From Methylobacterium sp. SyP6R (GTDB taxonomy: Bacteria; Pseudomonadota; Alphaproteobacteria; Rhizobiales; Beijerinckiaceae): a stretch of 64,000 nucleotides of DNA. The notes beneath the pieces are model-generated. The model was not told the origin of the DNA, ran no database searches, and saw only the letters and a program-made list of their open reading frames with translations. The stretch lies in contig NZ_JAAQRC020000001.1 of assembly GCF_019216885.1 (NCBI RefSeq), positions 1,674,001 to 1,738,000 of the forward strand. Reading direction: 5' to 3'. Below, piece by piece: positions 34,212 to 47,182 of this stretch; positions within the stretch are counted from its first letter, which is position 1, and each line of letters starts with the position of its first letter. The translations under genes and the position numbers were made by a program.

Positions 34212-35105
34212 TTGACCGACGCGCTCGACGACATCGCCGCCATCCTGGAGCGCACCGGCGAGTACCGGGTGCTGCGCCGTCTCGGCCCCTTCGTGCCCCC
34301 GGCCGAGGAGCCCGCGGAGCCGACCTTCGTCGGGCTGATCCTCGACACCGAGACCACCGGGATCGACGTCACCGCCGACGAGGTGATCGAGCTCGGCATC
34401 ATCAAGTTCGAGTACGGCGCCAGCGGCCGGATCTACCGGGTGCTCGAGCGGTTCAACCAGCTCCACCAGCCCTCCGGCCCGATCCCCGAGGCGGTGGTGC
34501 GGCTGACCGGCATCACCGACGCCGACGTGGCCGGCCAGCGCATCGACGACGCGGCCGTCGAGGCGCTCGCCGCGGAGGCCCGGGTGATCATCGCCCACAA
34601 TGCCCGCTTCGACCGGCAGATGTGCGAGCGCCGCTGGCCGATCTTCGTCTCGCGCAACTGGGCCTGCTCGTGCCATCAGATCCCCTGGCGGGCCGAGGGG
34701 CACGAGGGGATGCGGCTCGGCCACCTGCTCGCCGATCACGGCCATTTCCACAACGGCCACCGGGCGATCGACGATTGCGAGGCGCTGCTCGCCATCCTCG
34801 CCCGCCGCTTGCGCGCCTCGGGGCGCCTGGCGCTGTCCGCCCTGCTGGAAGCGGCGCGGCGGCCGACCGTGCGGCTCTGGGCCTCCGACGCGCCGATCGC
34901 GTTGAAGGACCGGCTCAAGGACCGCAACTACCGCTGGTCGCCCCGGCGCCGCTGCTGGTACGTCGATCTCGACGAGGAGCAGATCGAGATCGAGCGCTCG
35001 TTCCTCTCCAAGGAAATCTACCGCGGCACCCTGCCCTCCGGCCTGCCGGCCGACCGCTTCACCGCCCGCGACCGCTTCTCAACCCGGGCCGATCCGGAGG
35101 CGTGA
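34212..35105 (+). CDS. DnaQ-family 3'-5' exonuclease
   Basis: 297 residues. Exo I is LILDTETTGIDVTADEVIELGIIKFEY, Exo II IIAHNARFDRQMCERRWP and Exo III HNGHRAIDDCEALLAI, giving a complete DEDDh active site. The C-terminal 90 residues (LSALLEAARRPTVRLWASDAPIALKDRLKDRNYRWSP) are a tail seen in stand-alone DnaQ-like proteins, not in polymerase epsilon. No ATG lies in a suitable place: the frame opens with TTG 34212, preceded by GAGGTG 8 bp upstream. It probably works in DNA repair or RNA trimming. Confidence 0.85.
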   Translation: MTDALDDIAAILERTGEYRVLRRLGPFVPPAEEPAEPTFVGLILDTETTGIDVTADEVIELGIIKFEYGASGRIYRVLERFNQLHQPSGPIPEAVVRLTGITDADVAGQRIDDAAVEALAAEARVIIAHNARFDRQMCERRWPIFVSRNWACSCHQIPWRAEGHEGMRLGHLLADHGHFHNGHRAIDDCEALLAILARRLRASGRLALSALLEAARRPTVRLWASDAPIALKDRLKDRNYRWSPRRRCWYVDLDEEQIEIERSFLSKEIYRGTLPSGLPADRFTARDRFSTRADPEA

Positions 35106-35160
35106 GGGGCTTCCTCGCGCGGGTCAGGGCTGTCCTGAGAAAGGAAATGGCACGGGTTTC

Positions 35161-35357
35161 CCCTCTCCCCGCGGGCGGGGAGAGGCCCGATCACCCCTCG
35201 TCGGGTGATCGGGGAGCCCGAAGGGCGAGGGTGAGGGGGTGTTTCCGGAGGAGCCTCATTCGTCGAGACCCCCTCACCCTCGCTCCGGCTGCGCCTCCGC
35301 TAGCTCCGTCGACGACAAGGTCGCCGGAGCCCTCTCCCCGCCCCGCGGGGAGAGGGG
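35161..35357. repeat. Composite mosaic of nested palindromes
   Basis: Four perfect inverted repeats are packed in 200 bp: CCTCTCCCCGC/GCGGGGAGAGG (35162-35185), CCCGATCACCC/GGGTGATCGGG (35186-35213), CGAGGGTGAGGGGGT/ACCCCCTCACCCTCG (35226-35282) and CCTCTCCCCGC/GCGGGGAGAGG (35331-35355). The outer pair share the same arm. The block lies between two convergent genes and could form large cruciform or RNA stem structures. Similar CCCTCTCCC palindromes lie at 10391 and 31178-31313. Confidence 0.8.
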
Positions 35358-35378
35358 ATTTCCCGCGCCAACCTATTC

Positions 35379-39073
<3,695 letters not shown>

Positions 39074-39098
39074 TTAAGGATCCGCCAACGGCCGGTTG

Positions 39099-40061
39099 TC
39101 AGGCCTTGAGCGTGCCCCGGCTGGCCTCCTCCAGCCGGGCGGATGCCGCCGGGTCGAGGGCGAGGCGCACGCCGCCGAGCACCTCTTCGAGCTGCGCCAC
39201 CGAGGTGGCGCTGGCGATCGGCGCGGTGAGCCCCGGCCGCGCGACGAGCCAGGCGATGGCGACCTGGGCCGGCGTGGCGCCGTGCTCCCGGGCGACCGCG
39301 TCGAGAAGGTCGAGGAAGGCGAAGCCCTTCGGGTTGAGGTAGCGCGAGACCCGGGCCTCCCGGGCGCGGCCGGCGGCAGCGCCCGCCTCGCGGTACTTGC
39401 CGGTGAGGAAGCCCGCGGCCAGGGAGAAGTAGGAGATCACCCCGATCCCCTCCTCGCGGCACAGGGGCTCCAGCTCGGCCTCGTACTCCTCCCGGTCGGC
39501 CAGGCTGTAGCCGGGCTGCAGGCACTCGTAGCGCGGCAGGTTCTCGCGGGCCGCCACAGCCAGGGCTTCGCGCAGGCGGGCCGCCGAATAGTTCGAGGCC
39601 CCGATCGCCCGCACCTTGCCGGCGCGGATCAGCCGGTCGAAGGCCGAGAGCGTCTCCTCCAGCGGCGTCTCGGCATCGTCGGCATGGGACTGGTAGAGGT
39701 CGATCCGGTCGGTCTGGAGACGGCGTAAGGAATCCTCCACCGCCCGCTCGATATACGGCGCCTTCAGGCCCTTCCGGCCCTCGCCCATATCCATGCCGAC
39801 CTTGGTGGCGATGGTCATGCGGTCGCGGGCGCCCCGCGCCTTGAGCCAGCGCCCGATCACGGCTTCCGACTCGCCGCCCTGGTGGCCCGGCGCCCAGCGC
39901 GAATAGACGTCGGCGGTGTCGATGAAGGTGAAGCCCGCTTCCAGCAGCCGGTCGAGCAGCGCGAACGAGGTCGCCTCGTCGGCGGTCCAGCCGAAGACGT
40001 TGCCGCCGAAGCAGAAGGGCGGGACGGAGAGGCCGGAACGGCCGAGGGGACGCAACTCCAT
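39099..40061 (-). CDS. Aldo/keto reductase
   Basis: 320 residues from ATG 40061 (MELRPLGRSGLSVPPFCFGGNVFG). The catalytic tetrad is visible: Asp and Tyr in FTFIDTADVYS, Lys in MTIATKVGMD and His in DLYQSHADD. The NADPH site appears as SNYS and IASATSVAQLEE. It reduces aldehydes and ketones with NADPH in the cytosol. It follows a metallo-hydrolase gene by 29 bp on the same strand, so both are probably co-transcribed. Substrate unknown. Confidence 0.92.
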   Translation of the reverse strand: MELRPLGRSGLSVPPFCFGGNVFGWTADEATSFALLDRLLEAGFTFIDTADVYSRWAPGHQGGESEAVIGRWLKARGARDRMTIATKVGMDMGEGRKGLKAPYIERAVEDSLRRLQTDRIDLYQSHADDAETPLEETLSAFDRLIRAGKVRAIGASNYSAARLREALAVAARENLPRYECLQPGYSLADREEYEAELEPLCREEGIGVISYFSLAAGFLTGKYREAGAAAGRAREARVSRYLNPKGFAFLDLLDAVAREHGATPAQVAIAWLVARPGLTAPIASATSVAQLEEVLGGVRLALDPAASARLEEASRGTLKA

Positions 40062-40090
40062 GGGGGAGGCTCCTACTGAAGGCGAGGAAT

Positions 40091-40732
40091 TTACTGGAGA
40101 AACGGGTTCGACAGCCGCTCCTGGCCGATCGTGCTGGTCGGGCCGTGGCCGGGGATGAAGGCGACGTCGTCGCCGAGCGGCAGCAGCTTCACCTTGATCG
40201 AGGAGATCAAGGCGGCGTGGTCGCCCCCCGGCAGGTCGGTGCGGCCGACCGAGCCGCGGAAGAGCACGTCGCCGACTTGCGCGAAGCGCGCGTCCCGGCT
40301 CACCAGCACCACGCTGCCCGGGGAATGGCCGGGGCAGTGCAGCACGTCGAAGGTCAGTTCCCCCACCGTCACCGTGTCGCCCTCGTCGAGCCAGCGGTCG
40401 GGGGTGATCGCCTTGGCGCCGTCGATGCCGTAGGCCGCCCCGGTCTCGGGCAGGCGGTCGAGGAGCGGCTTGTCGGCGCGGTGCGGCCCCTCGACGGGGA
40501 CCTCGAGCGCGTCGCGCAGGTCGGCCGCGCCGCCGGCATGGTCGATATGGCCGTGGGTGAGCAGGATCTTCTCGACCGTGACGCCGGCCTTCGCGATCGC
40601 CGCCCGGATTCGGTCGAGGTCGCCGCCCGGATCGATCACGGCAGCCCGCTTCGTCGCCTCGCACCACAGCAGGGTGCAGTTCTGCTGGAACGGCGTGACC
40701 GGGATGATCGCGGCGCGGGGCGTGCTCGGCAT
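40091..40732 (-). CDS. Metallo-beta-lactamase-fold hydrolase (glyoxalase II-like)
   Basis: 213 residues. The metal-binding motif is LLTHGHIDHAGGAADL (HxHxDH), with further ligands in HCPGHSPGSVVLV and a final His in FIPGHGPTSTIGQE. The start PSTPRAAIIPVTPFQQNCTLLWCEATKRAAVIDPGG is typical of short glyoxalase-II-like (YcbL-type) thioesterases. It may work with the adjacent aldo/keto reductase on reactive carbonyls such as methylglyoxal; that link is inferred from proximity. Confidence 0.9.
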   Translation of the reverse strand: MPSTPRAAIIPVTPFQQNCTLLWCEATKRAAVIDPGGDLDRIRAAIAKAGVTVEKILLTHGHIDHAGGAADLRDALEVPVEGPHRADKPLLDRLPETGAAYGIDGAKAITPDRWLDEGDTVTVGELTFDVLHCPGHSPGSVVLVSRDARFAQVGDVLFRGSVGRTDLPGGDHAALISSIKVKLLPLGDDVAFIPGHGPTSTIGQERLSNPFLQ

Positions 40733-41050
40733 GATCGGCCTTGGGTTGAGACGAGGATGGCCTCTTGTAGCGTGGAAGCGGGCGGTGCGGCACCCCGGGC
40801 GCTCGACACGCTCCCGGCCCGCTCACCGTCGCGTGATCGTGCGCGGCACCCTCTTGGCGGGCGGGCCGGCTCGGCGTTACGCTCTTGCCGTGTGGCGGGA
40901 CCCCCCGCCCGGTGCGAGTGATCCAGGTTTGATGCGACCGATCTGTCCGGCGCCCGTGCGGGCCGGACCGGGCGCCTGAGGACCGCCGACAGACGGCCCG
41001 AACGCGGCCCGGCCTCCCCGTCGCGGGTGCCTCCCCCCGGAGGAAACGCG
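40733..41050. other. Intergenic region between divergent hydrolase and DUF2189 genes
   Basis: 318 bp; no gene seen. It holds both divergent promoters and, at 41039-41046, the ribosome site GGAGGAAA of the next gene. Confidence 0.5.
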
Positions 41051-41839
41051 ATGACGAGTTCGCCCATCTTCGCCCACGGCCTGTCCGCCGCCCGCCCTGC
41101 CGTGCGGCGCATCGGCATCCCGGATCTCAAGGCCGCCCTGTCGCGGGGCGTCGACGACTTCCTGGCGATGCCGACCCACGTGCTGTTCGTGGTGCTGATC
41201 TACCCGATCGCCGGCGTCGTGATCGCGGCGGCGACCTTCGAGCAGGACCTGATCCCGATCCTGTTCCCGCTCGCCGCCGGCTTCGCGCTGATCGGTCCCT
41301 TCGCGGCGCTCGGCCTCTACGAGATGAGCCGCCGGCGGGAATGGGGCCTGCCCGCGACGCTCGCGGATGCCTATGCGCCCTTGGGCGGCCGCTCGGCCAA
41401 GGCCGTGACGGCGGTCGGCGTGGTGCTGGCGCTGATCTTCCTCGCCTGGCTCTGCGCCGCGATGGGGCTGTACTGGACCCTCTATGGCGGCGTCACCGAG
41501 CCCTCGCTGCTGGCCTTCCTCGACGACGTGCTGACCACGCCGCGGGGCTGGAGCCTGATCCTCGCCGGCAACCTCGTCGGCGCCGCCTTCTCGCTCCTGG
41601 CTCTCGCGGTGAGCGCGGTCTCGATCCCGCTCATCATCGACAAGGATGCGGATGCCGGCACCGCGATCGAGACCTCGCTGGCGCTGATGCGCGAGAATCC
41701 CGGCACGATGCTCGCCTGGGGCGCCATCGTGGCCGGGATGCTCGTGCTCGGCATGGTGTCGCTGTTCGTCGGCCTCGCGGTGGTGCTGCCGGTGCTCGGC
41801 CACGCCACCTGGCACCTCTACCGCCGGGCGGTGGGGTGA
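41051..41839 (+). CDS. DUF2189-family integral membrane protein
   Basis: 262 residues with six hydrophobic segments, e.g. VLFVVLIYPIAGVVIAAATF, FALIGPFAALGLYEMSRRRE, VVLALIFLAWLCAAMGLYW and MLVLGMVSLFVGLAVVLPVLGHATWHLYRR. The GxYExSRRRE text after helix 3 and the terminal GHATWHLYRR are marks of the DUF2189 family. Function is unknown; it sits in the inner membrane. A strong GGAGGAAA Shine-Dalgarno fixes ATG 41051. Confidence 0.87.
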   Translation: MTSSPIFAHGLSAARPAVRRIGIPDLKAALSRGVDDFLAMPTHVLFVVLIYPIAGVVIAAATFEQDLIPILFPLAAGFALIGPFAALGLYEMSRRREWGLPATLADAYAPLGGRSAKAVTAVGVVLALIFLAWLCAAMGLYWTLYGGVTEPSLLAFLDDVLTTPRGWSLILAGNLVGAAFSLLALAVSAVSIPLIIDKDADAGTAIETSLALMRENPGTMLAWGAIVAGMLVLGMVSLFVGLAVVLPVLGHATWHLYRRAVG

Positions 41840-41858
41840 CGATCAGTCGGTGATCGCC

Positions 41859-41878
41859 GCGATCACTTACGTGATCGC
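41859..41878. repeat. Perfect 8-bp inverted repeat covering a stop codon
   Basis: Arms GCGATCAC and GTGATCGC flank TTAC; the TAA stop of the minus-strand hydrolase lies in the loop. It is 20 bp from the convergent DUF2189 stop and may act as a bidirectional transcript end, although no T-tract follows. Confidence 0.5.
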
Positions 41879-43084
41879 CGCGTAGGTGAGCACCCGCAGC
41901 TCGCGCCGGATCGGCCAGGTCGAGGACGGCATGAGCTGGGTCAGCATGATGACGAACAGGTCCTCGGCGGGGTCGATCCAGAACGCCGTCGAGGCCGCCC
42001 CGCCCCAGGCGACCTCGCCTGGGGTGCCGAGGATCTGGGCCTTGGCCGGATCGAGCATCACCGAGAAGCCCAGCCCGAAGCCGATGCCGCTGTAGCTCGA
42101 CTCCGAGAAGCGCGGCTGGCCCATATCGGCGAGGTCGCCGCGCAGGTGGTTGGCCGTCATCAGGTCGACGGTCTTGCGGCCGAGAAGCCGCACGCCGTCG
42201 AGCGCCCCGCGCCCCAGGATGAAGCGGCAGAACCGGGCATAGTCGGCCGCCGTCGAGACGAGGCCGCCGCCCCCCGACGGCACGGTGCGGGGGCGGGCGT
42301 AGCGGCCCTCGCGCGCATCGTCGATGAGCGTCAGCCGGCCGCCTTCGCCGAGCGCGTAGTTCGAGGCGAAGCGGGCGATCTTGTCGGCCGGGACGTGGAA
42401 ATCGGTATCAACCATGCCGAGGGGCCGGATGATCCGCTCGCGCAGGAACGCGTCGAAGGGAACGCCTGAGATCACCGCAACGAGGTGGCCGAGCACGTCG
42501 GTGGCGATGCTGTAGTTCCACTCCGCCCCCGGCTGGGCGAGGAGCGGCAGGCGGGCGGCCTTGGCGACGATTTCGGCCAGCGAGGTCTCGGCGGTCTGGA
42601 AGTCGACGCCCTCCTCCCGGTACATCCGGTCGACCAGGGTCGCGTCCATGAAGCCGTAGGACAGACCCGAGGTGTGGGTGAGGAGATCGCGGAACGTGAT
42701 GTCGCGCTCCGCCGGCACCGTCTCGGGCTTCCCCCGGCTGCCGCCGACCAGAACCCGCATGTCCCGGAACTCGGGCAGGAAGCGGGTGATGGAATCGTCG
42801 AGCTGGAAACGGCCCTCCTCGTACAGCATCAGGATCGCCACCGAGGTCAGCGGCTTCGTCATCGAGTAGATGCGCACGATGGTGTCGTGCTCCATCGGCA
42901 GGCCCCGGGCGAGGTCGCGCAGGCCTTCCTGATGCGAAAACACCACCTGGCCGCGCCGGGCCACGGTCACCGACAGGCCCGGCAGCTTGCCGGCCTCGAT
43001 GTAGCCCCGCATCCACGGGATGATTCGGCCCAGCCGCTCCGACGAGAGGCCGACCGCCTCCGGGGTTCTGACCTCAGCGTGCAT
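41867..43084 (-). CDS. Serine hydrolase of the beta-lactamase/esterase EstB (class C-like) family
   Basis: 405 residues from ATG 43084. The SxxK motif is YSMTKPLTS, the second motif Tyr-Ser in EWNYSIATDVLG, and the third motif is AWGGAASTAFWIDP. LPGLSVTVARRGQVVFSHQEGLRD, LLTHTSGLSYGFMD and GLGFSVMLDP are typical of EstB/lovastatin-esterase-like enzymes, most of which cleave esters and not penicillins. No signal peptide is present, so it is probably cytosolic. It is convergent with the DUF2189 gene. Confidence 0.9.
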   Translation of the reverse strand: MHAEVRTPEAVGLSSERLGRIIPWMRGYIEAGKLPGLSVTVARRGQVVFSHQEGLRDLARGLPMEHDTIVRIYSMTKPLTSVAILMLYEEGRFQLDDSITRFLPEFRDMRVLVGGSRGKPETVPAERDITFRDLLTHTSGLSYGFMDATLVDRMYREEGVDFQTAETSLAEIVAKAARLPLLAQPGAEWNYSIATDVLGHLVAVISGVPFDAFLRERIIRPLGMVDTDFHVPADKIARFASNYALGEGGRLTLIDDAREGRYARPRTVPSGGGGLVSTAADYARFCRFILGRGALDGVRLLGRKTVDLMTANHLRGDLADMGQPRFSESSYSGIGFGLGFSVMLDPAKAQILGTPGEVAWGGAASTAFWIDPAEDLFVIMLTQLMPSSTWPIRRELRVLTYAAIT

Positions 43085-43838
43085 TGTGGCTCCCCTTACC
43101 GTCGAGTGGGCCGTGCGGGAGTGCGTCGTAGCCCGCCGATTTTCAAGTTCGAAATGCCTGCGCGCGATGCATGGCGAACAACCGGCAGGCTTCCGGACTC
43201 GATGCAACTGCCGGAGGGGAAGTGGCGGGCCCGGAACTTGCCTCGAGATCAATCGCCGCGTCCGGCACCACCAAGGCCTTGCTTTCGCCGGGGCCGGCAT
43301 CGCACCCCCGTGGCGCTCGCTGGTTCCATGGATCGTCATACCCGATCATGCCGCCTCCCACCGCACGGTCATGAAACCGGCACAGGCCTAGGCCACAACG
43401 GACGCGCGATCAGTCCGCAGGACGAAGCGCGGCAATGGTGCATCGACCGTCTAACGAAACGGCTGTTTTTTTGATAAATACCATCGTAGCGCGTGAAATA
43501 CATTGTGCCTATCGTCCAATGTCCGGCCTTTATATATATCTGAATTATGTAACGAATAGTGAGCGAGCATGCGATCTGCGGATATCCTGCTTTTTATTAA
43601 AATAAATTATAAAATACGGCGTAATATCTCCTCTGCAAGAGATATGATATTTCAATTGTCGAATGCGGATTCGTCTGTGGAATATCGCAAAAATCGATAC
43701 CAATGCTTGAGCTATCACAGTAGCTTGACATTGCTTTCAGGTGGCTTAAGAAGTGTGTCGGCGTAGGCCGTCCTGCTCGATCGGGGGCAGCCTCAGCCAG
43801 CGGTCGAATAAACGTACTGCGAGCATCCAGGCGGCTTC
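43085..43838. other. Intergenic region; GC falls sharply from about 43455
   Basis: The first 370 bp are GC-rich with no gene. From about 43455 base composition drops to AT-rich and stays low to 45056. A 65-codon frame at 43569-43766 has no recognisable feature and is not called. This marks the left edge of an acquired block. Confidence 0.6.
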
Positions 43839-45056
43839 ATGTGGAATACTCATTATCATCGCAATTTTATGCCGGACGGGTTGGATAACAGTTCGTTTGG
43901 CGTTCCTTGCGAGCTCGCCTCCATGGTCGATCGGCAGCTGTCGTCCGACATAACGATTAAATCTGAAGTATACGGACCTGCGAACTTTCCTGCGTCTCGT
44001 ATCTTCAACGAGCTCGAATCTCCCGCAAAAAACGTCTATGACGCTTGCCAGGCGACGTTTCGGCGCGCCGTGTGCGAGCCTGTATCAACTACGTTGTTTT
44101 TGCCCGATCACGCATGCCTTGTTGGAGAGGGGGATCGTAGCGTATTATTAGAGGAAAGCACCTGGCATTCTGAGATTTTCTTCTCAAAGTGGTTTCGTAA
44201 CGACAGGTCGACGAACTGGAAGTATTTGATCGACCGGTCGTTCGAGGCGATAGAATACGACGAGCCGGTTGCCAATATTCACCATAGATACAATCATCAA
44301 TATTTTCATTGGATAATGGATGGGCTGTCTCGGGTTTGGTATATAAAGAACTTTATCAAGGATTCGGCCCCAAAAAATATAAAATGGTTTGGAAGATATG
44401 TGGATAGAAAATTTCAGAGCGCAAGTCTGGAACTTTTTGATTTGAAGGCTGAAGATTTCATCACAATAGAACGTGATTGTGTTGTAAACTTCAAAAATGC
44501 ATATAATGCAGCGTTTCGATTCGAGGAGTCGCTTGGTACGCTAAGGCCGGATTATAACAGCGGTATATATAAAGTCGGGTGGTCGAGCGACTATCTTGCC
44601 GAGCTGCGCGATCGCGCAGATTTGAAAACGCGGGAAATGCCCGATTTAGGATTGGGCGAAAAAATATACGTGACGCGAGCGGACGCTGAGCATCGGCGAA
44701 TTATGAATGAGCCTCTCGTCCGGGAGGTCCTGAGAAAGTTCGGGTTCAAGGAGTTTTGTCCTGGTCAGCATTCGTTGCATGAGCAGATATGCGCCTTTAA
44801 AAACGCAAAGTTTATTGTTGGCGCTCACGGTGCCGGCTTGACAAACATAGTTTGGGCCAAGCCTGACGCTGTTGTGGCAGAGTTCCTGTCTAATGGATTT
44901 TATGATACCGGCTATCGGTTCACGTCAAACATTAAGGGAATGCGGCACTATATTTTGAAATGCCGGGTTGCCGAACATGCGTGGGGTGTTGCCTTCGCCG
45001 ATCTTGAGGTCGATATTGAGTCGCTTGAAAAAATGCTACATGAAATCGTTTCGTAA
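43839..45056 (+). CDS. Glycosyltransferase family 61 (DUF563) protein
   Basis: 405 residues. The signature regions are HHRYNHQYFHWIMDGLSRVW (about residues 146-165) and FIVGAHGAGLTNIVWAKPDAVVAEF (about 324-348), which define the DUF563/GT61 transferases that add sugars to polysaccharides or glycoproteins. KIYVTRADAEHRRIMNEPL is the usual strand before the HGAG loop. There is no membrane helix. Codons are AT-rich, unlike the chromosomal neighbours, indicating acquisition. It sits upstream of a WcbI-like gene; both suggest capsule or surface glycan modification. ATG 43869 is an alternative start. Confidence 0.85.
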   Translation: MWNTHYHRNFMPDGLDNSSFGVPCELASMVDRQLSSDITIKSEVYGPANFPASRIFNELESPAKNVYDACQATFRRAVCEPVSTTLFLPDHACLVGEGDRSVLLEESTWHSEIFFSKWFRNDRSTNWKYLIDRSFEAIEYDEPVANIHHRYNHQYFHWIMDGLSRVWYIKNFIKDSAPKNIKWFGRYVDRKFQSASLELFDLKAEDFITIERDCVVNFKNAYNAAFRFEESLGTLRPDYNSGIYKVGWSSDYLAELRDRADLKTREMPDLGLGEKIYVTRADAEHRRIMNEPLVREVLRKFGFKEFCPGQHSLHEQICAFKNAKFIVGAHGAGLTNIVWAKPDAVVAEFLSNGFYDTGYRFTSNIKGMRHYILKCRVAEHAWGVAFADLEVDIESLEKMLHEIVS

Positions 45057-46252
45057 AGTGTTGTTTGTTGTGCCGGGCTAAATCAAGACCGGTGATCAAC
45101 CACGTCTCTGACGGCTGGAATCAGCACGAATAGCCGTCAGGGGTTCTCGGAAGCCGCCCGCTTCCGTTGCATGAGCGGTGCCGGCGACGATGTGGGCCGC
45201 TGCCTCGCCCGGGAGTGGTTCGTCACATTTCGCGGCAGACCAGTTGGACGCAGCGACCGCTCCTTGATCGGCGGCGGCGTCGACTTGGCTCAGGATGATC
45301 AAGGACGTTGGGAGCGATCTTGGCTCAAGGTCGGTAGGCGGGTGACCGCGCCGCGCCCGTTCCGCGGTCAGGAGAACGAGGCTTTCTTCAAATGGTGCTG
45401 CTTCCGTCCACTGCGACCGGCTCCTGCTTGGGCGAAAGACCCGGCCTTCCGCGGCGCGAGCCATAAGGAAATCCGCCGGAGCCCGTTCCGGCAAGAGGGA
45501 AGCCTACCGCCCTCTCCGACCTCGCCGCTTGCTGCCAGGCACGGTCATATCAAATCCTGAAGCTGACCTCTGGCCGTATCATGCGCGTCATGACTTAACT
45601 GTGCCAACGGAATTCGAAGCGTGCGATATATTAAGATTTGATGATTTTTTATTATTCGATGGCCATCCGGCCGGCGCATCATATATTGTAAGATGCTGCA
45701 GTTTGTATGATGGGTATATGAATATTGACGGGCGCGGGTCGACATCGATGCGATGGGTGCGCAATGCGATCTTGCGGGGCGCATGACTCGGCGGGCTTCT
45801 TCCGGGTAACGCCTTGGCGGTGGGGTCGTTGACGGCATGCACGGTTGATGCGATCTGACTGCCGAACAATGCTCATGGTAGGCACGCTGCCGATGCACCC
45901 CACCCGACAGGCCGAGCGCCGCGTTCGCCCTGTCCCTGCTCCCCTCGCCAATGCCCATTGTCTCAACGCTGGGCGTCGTCATCATGCGGTGCGGAAATGT
46001 CGGACGCAGGGCAGGCATCGACAATCCGTCGCCATGCCCACTTGATGCCCAAAGGGAAGAGGGTTCCATCTTGCTTTGTCATGCCAGCAGGCCGAGACTT
46101 GGACATATCAGACTCCCCGTCCGTTTCGAAGGTCCGATGCCAAGCGCAAAATTACAGCCTTTTAATTTTTGGCAAAAATTCGAGCATGGACTCTAAGATC
46201 ATCTTCAACGGACGTTGATCTCAGGTGCGTCTTTGGACAAAAGGAGTTCGAT
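45057..46252. other. Degraded 1.2-kb segment between two glycan genes
   Basis: Composition alternates: GC-rich at 45100-45560, AT-rich at 45590-45730, GC-rich to about 46140, then AT-rich. Open frames overlap on both strands (e.g. 45171-45560 plus and 45096-45494 minus), none with recognisable domains. It looks like debris of insertions or lost genes. AAGGAG at 46241-46246 is the ribosome site of the next gene. Confidence 0.55.
45529..45786 (+). pseudogene. Possible remnant of a low-GC gene
   Basis: An 85-codon frame whose middle (LWPYHARHDLTVPTEFEACDILRFDDFLLFDGHPAGASYIV) uses AT-rich codons like the flanking glycan genes. It has no ribosome site or recognisable family and ends in GC-rich DNA. 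I read it as a fragment of a lost glycan-locus gene, with low certainty. Confidence 0.25.
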
Positions 46253-47182
46253 ATGAAGCGTGGACTGGTCATCAGCAACTGTCAGTGCCAGCCGATTAAG
46301 CATACGATGAGCTTGTATTCTGATAATATAATCTTTGATGGATTTGGAGTTCATCTTCTTCCGCATGACAATAAGGCTCATATCGACACTCTTGTGGCTG
46401 ATATCGATAAATACGACGTCGTTTTAGCCGTTCCGCTCTCGGATCACTATGGTGAAATTTCCTCGGAAAAAATCGGTGATCATGTAAAAGGCGATAAGCT
46501 GGTTCGCATCGTCAATATGTACTTTACAGGGCTTCATCCTGATTTGACGTATATTGGGGGTATCGCGAAAAGGGTTGATGGGCCGCTCGGCGATTATCAC
46601 AGCAAGGTTGCATTGTTGGCATATTTGCGTGGGTATAATGCAGACGAGACATTCAAATTATATACCGCTAAAGTATTTGAGGCTCTTGGCTATTTCGATG
46701 CCGCAACCCGATCGATTGAGGAACTGAAAAACCGCGAGCAGAATGTCGATGTTCAGTTTTCGGATATTCTACAAGCAAACTATCGTGAGAAACCGACCTT
46801 TTTCTCGGTCAATCATCCGACTTCGTTGATGTTCGATCTGTATTGTCAAAGAATTTCTGCTTTCCTTGAAGAAAAAATCGGCATCAAACAGAGTGGGTTT
46901 CATAAAGACGCTCTTTTTGGCATGAATTACTTGGCGGGATCTGCAATATTCCCAGTATATCCCGAAATCAGCAATCATCTCGGCCTGAAGTATCCAGGAT
47001 CGTACAACTTTAAGCCGACTACGTTCGGCGACAGTCCTGTCAGTACTTATGACCTTAAGGAGATGATCGCGCTGGAATTTAAAGCGTTCGATGATGTCGG
47101 AAAGTCCGATTTGACAGAGAGTCACGCGGCGCAGCTTATAGATCATCAGTACAGCAGTATCGATTTTTCTAATTATTTTTAA
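46253..47182 (+). CDS. WcbI-type polysaccharide biosynthesis protein
   Basis: 309 residues from ATG 46253, set by AAGGAG 6 bp upstream. The N-terminus KRGLVISNCQCQPIKHTMSLY has the SNCQCQ motif of the WcbI family, which binds coenzyme A and takes part in capsule polysaccharide acetylation. Later text (YFTGLHPDLTYIGG, GYNADETFKLYTAKVFEALGYFDAA, FFSVNHPTSLMFDLYCQRI) is also seen in WcbI-like proteins. There are no membrane segments. It is AT-rich and belongs to the same acquired glycan block as the GT61 gene. Confidence 0.78.
   Translation: MKRGLVISNCQCQPIKHTMSLYSDNIIFDGFGVHLLPHDNKAHIDTLVADIDKYDVVLAVPLSDHYGEISSEKIGDHVKGDKLVRIVNMYFTGLHPDLTYIGGIAKRVDGPLGDYHSKVALLAYLRGYNADETFKLYTAKVFEALGYFDAATRSIEELKNREQNVDVQFSDILQANYREKPTFFSVNHPTSLMFDLYCQRISAFLEEKIGIKQSGFHKDALFGMNYLAGSAIFPVYPEISNHLGLKYPGSYNFKPTTFGDSPVSTYDLKEMIALEFKAFDDVGKSDLTESHAAQLIDHQYSSIDFSNYF

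Noticed and set aside
43569..43766. 65-codon AT-rich frame before the GT61 gene
   Set aside because: No ribosome site or family; open frames of this size are expected by chance.
45096..45560. Overlapping frames on both strands in the glycan block
   Set aside because: Both have low-complexity, Arg/Pro/Ser-rich content and no domains. I could not identify a transposase in either.
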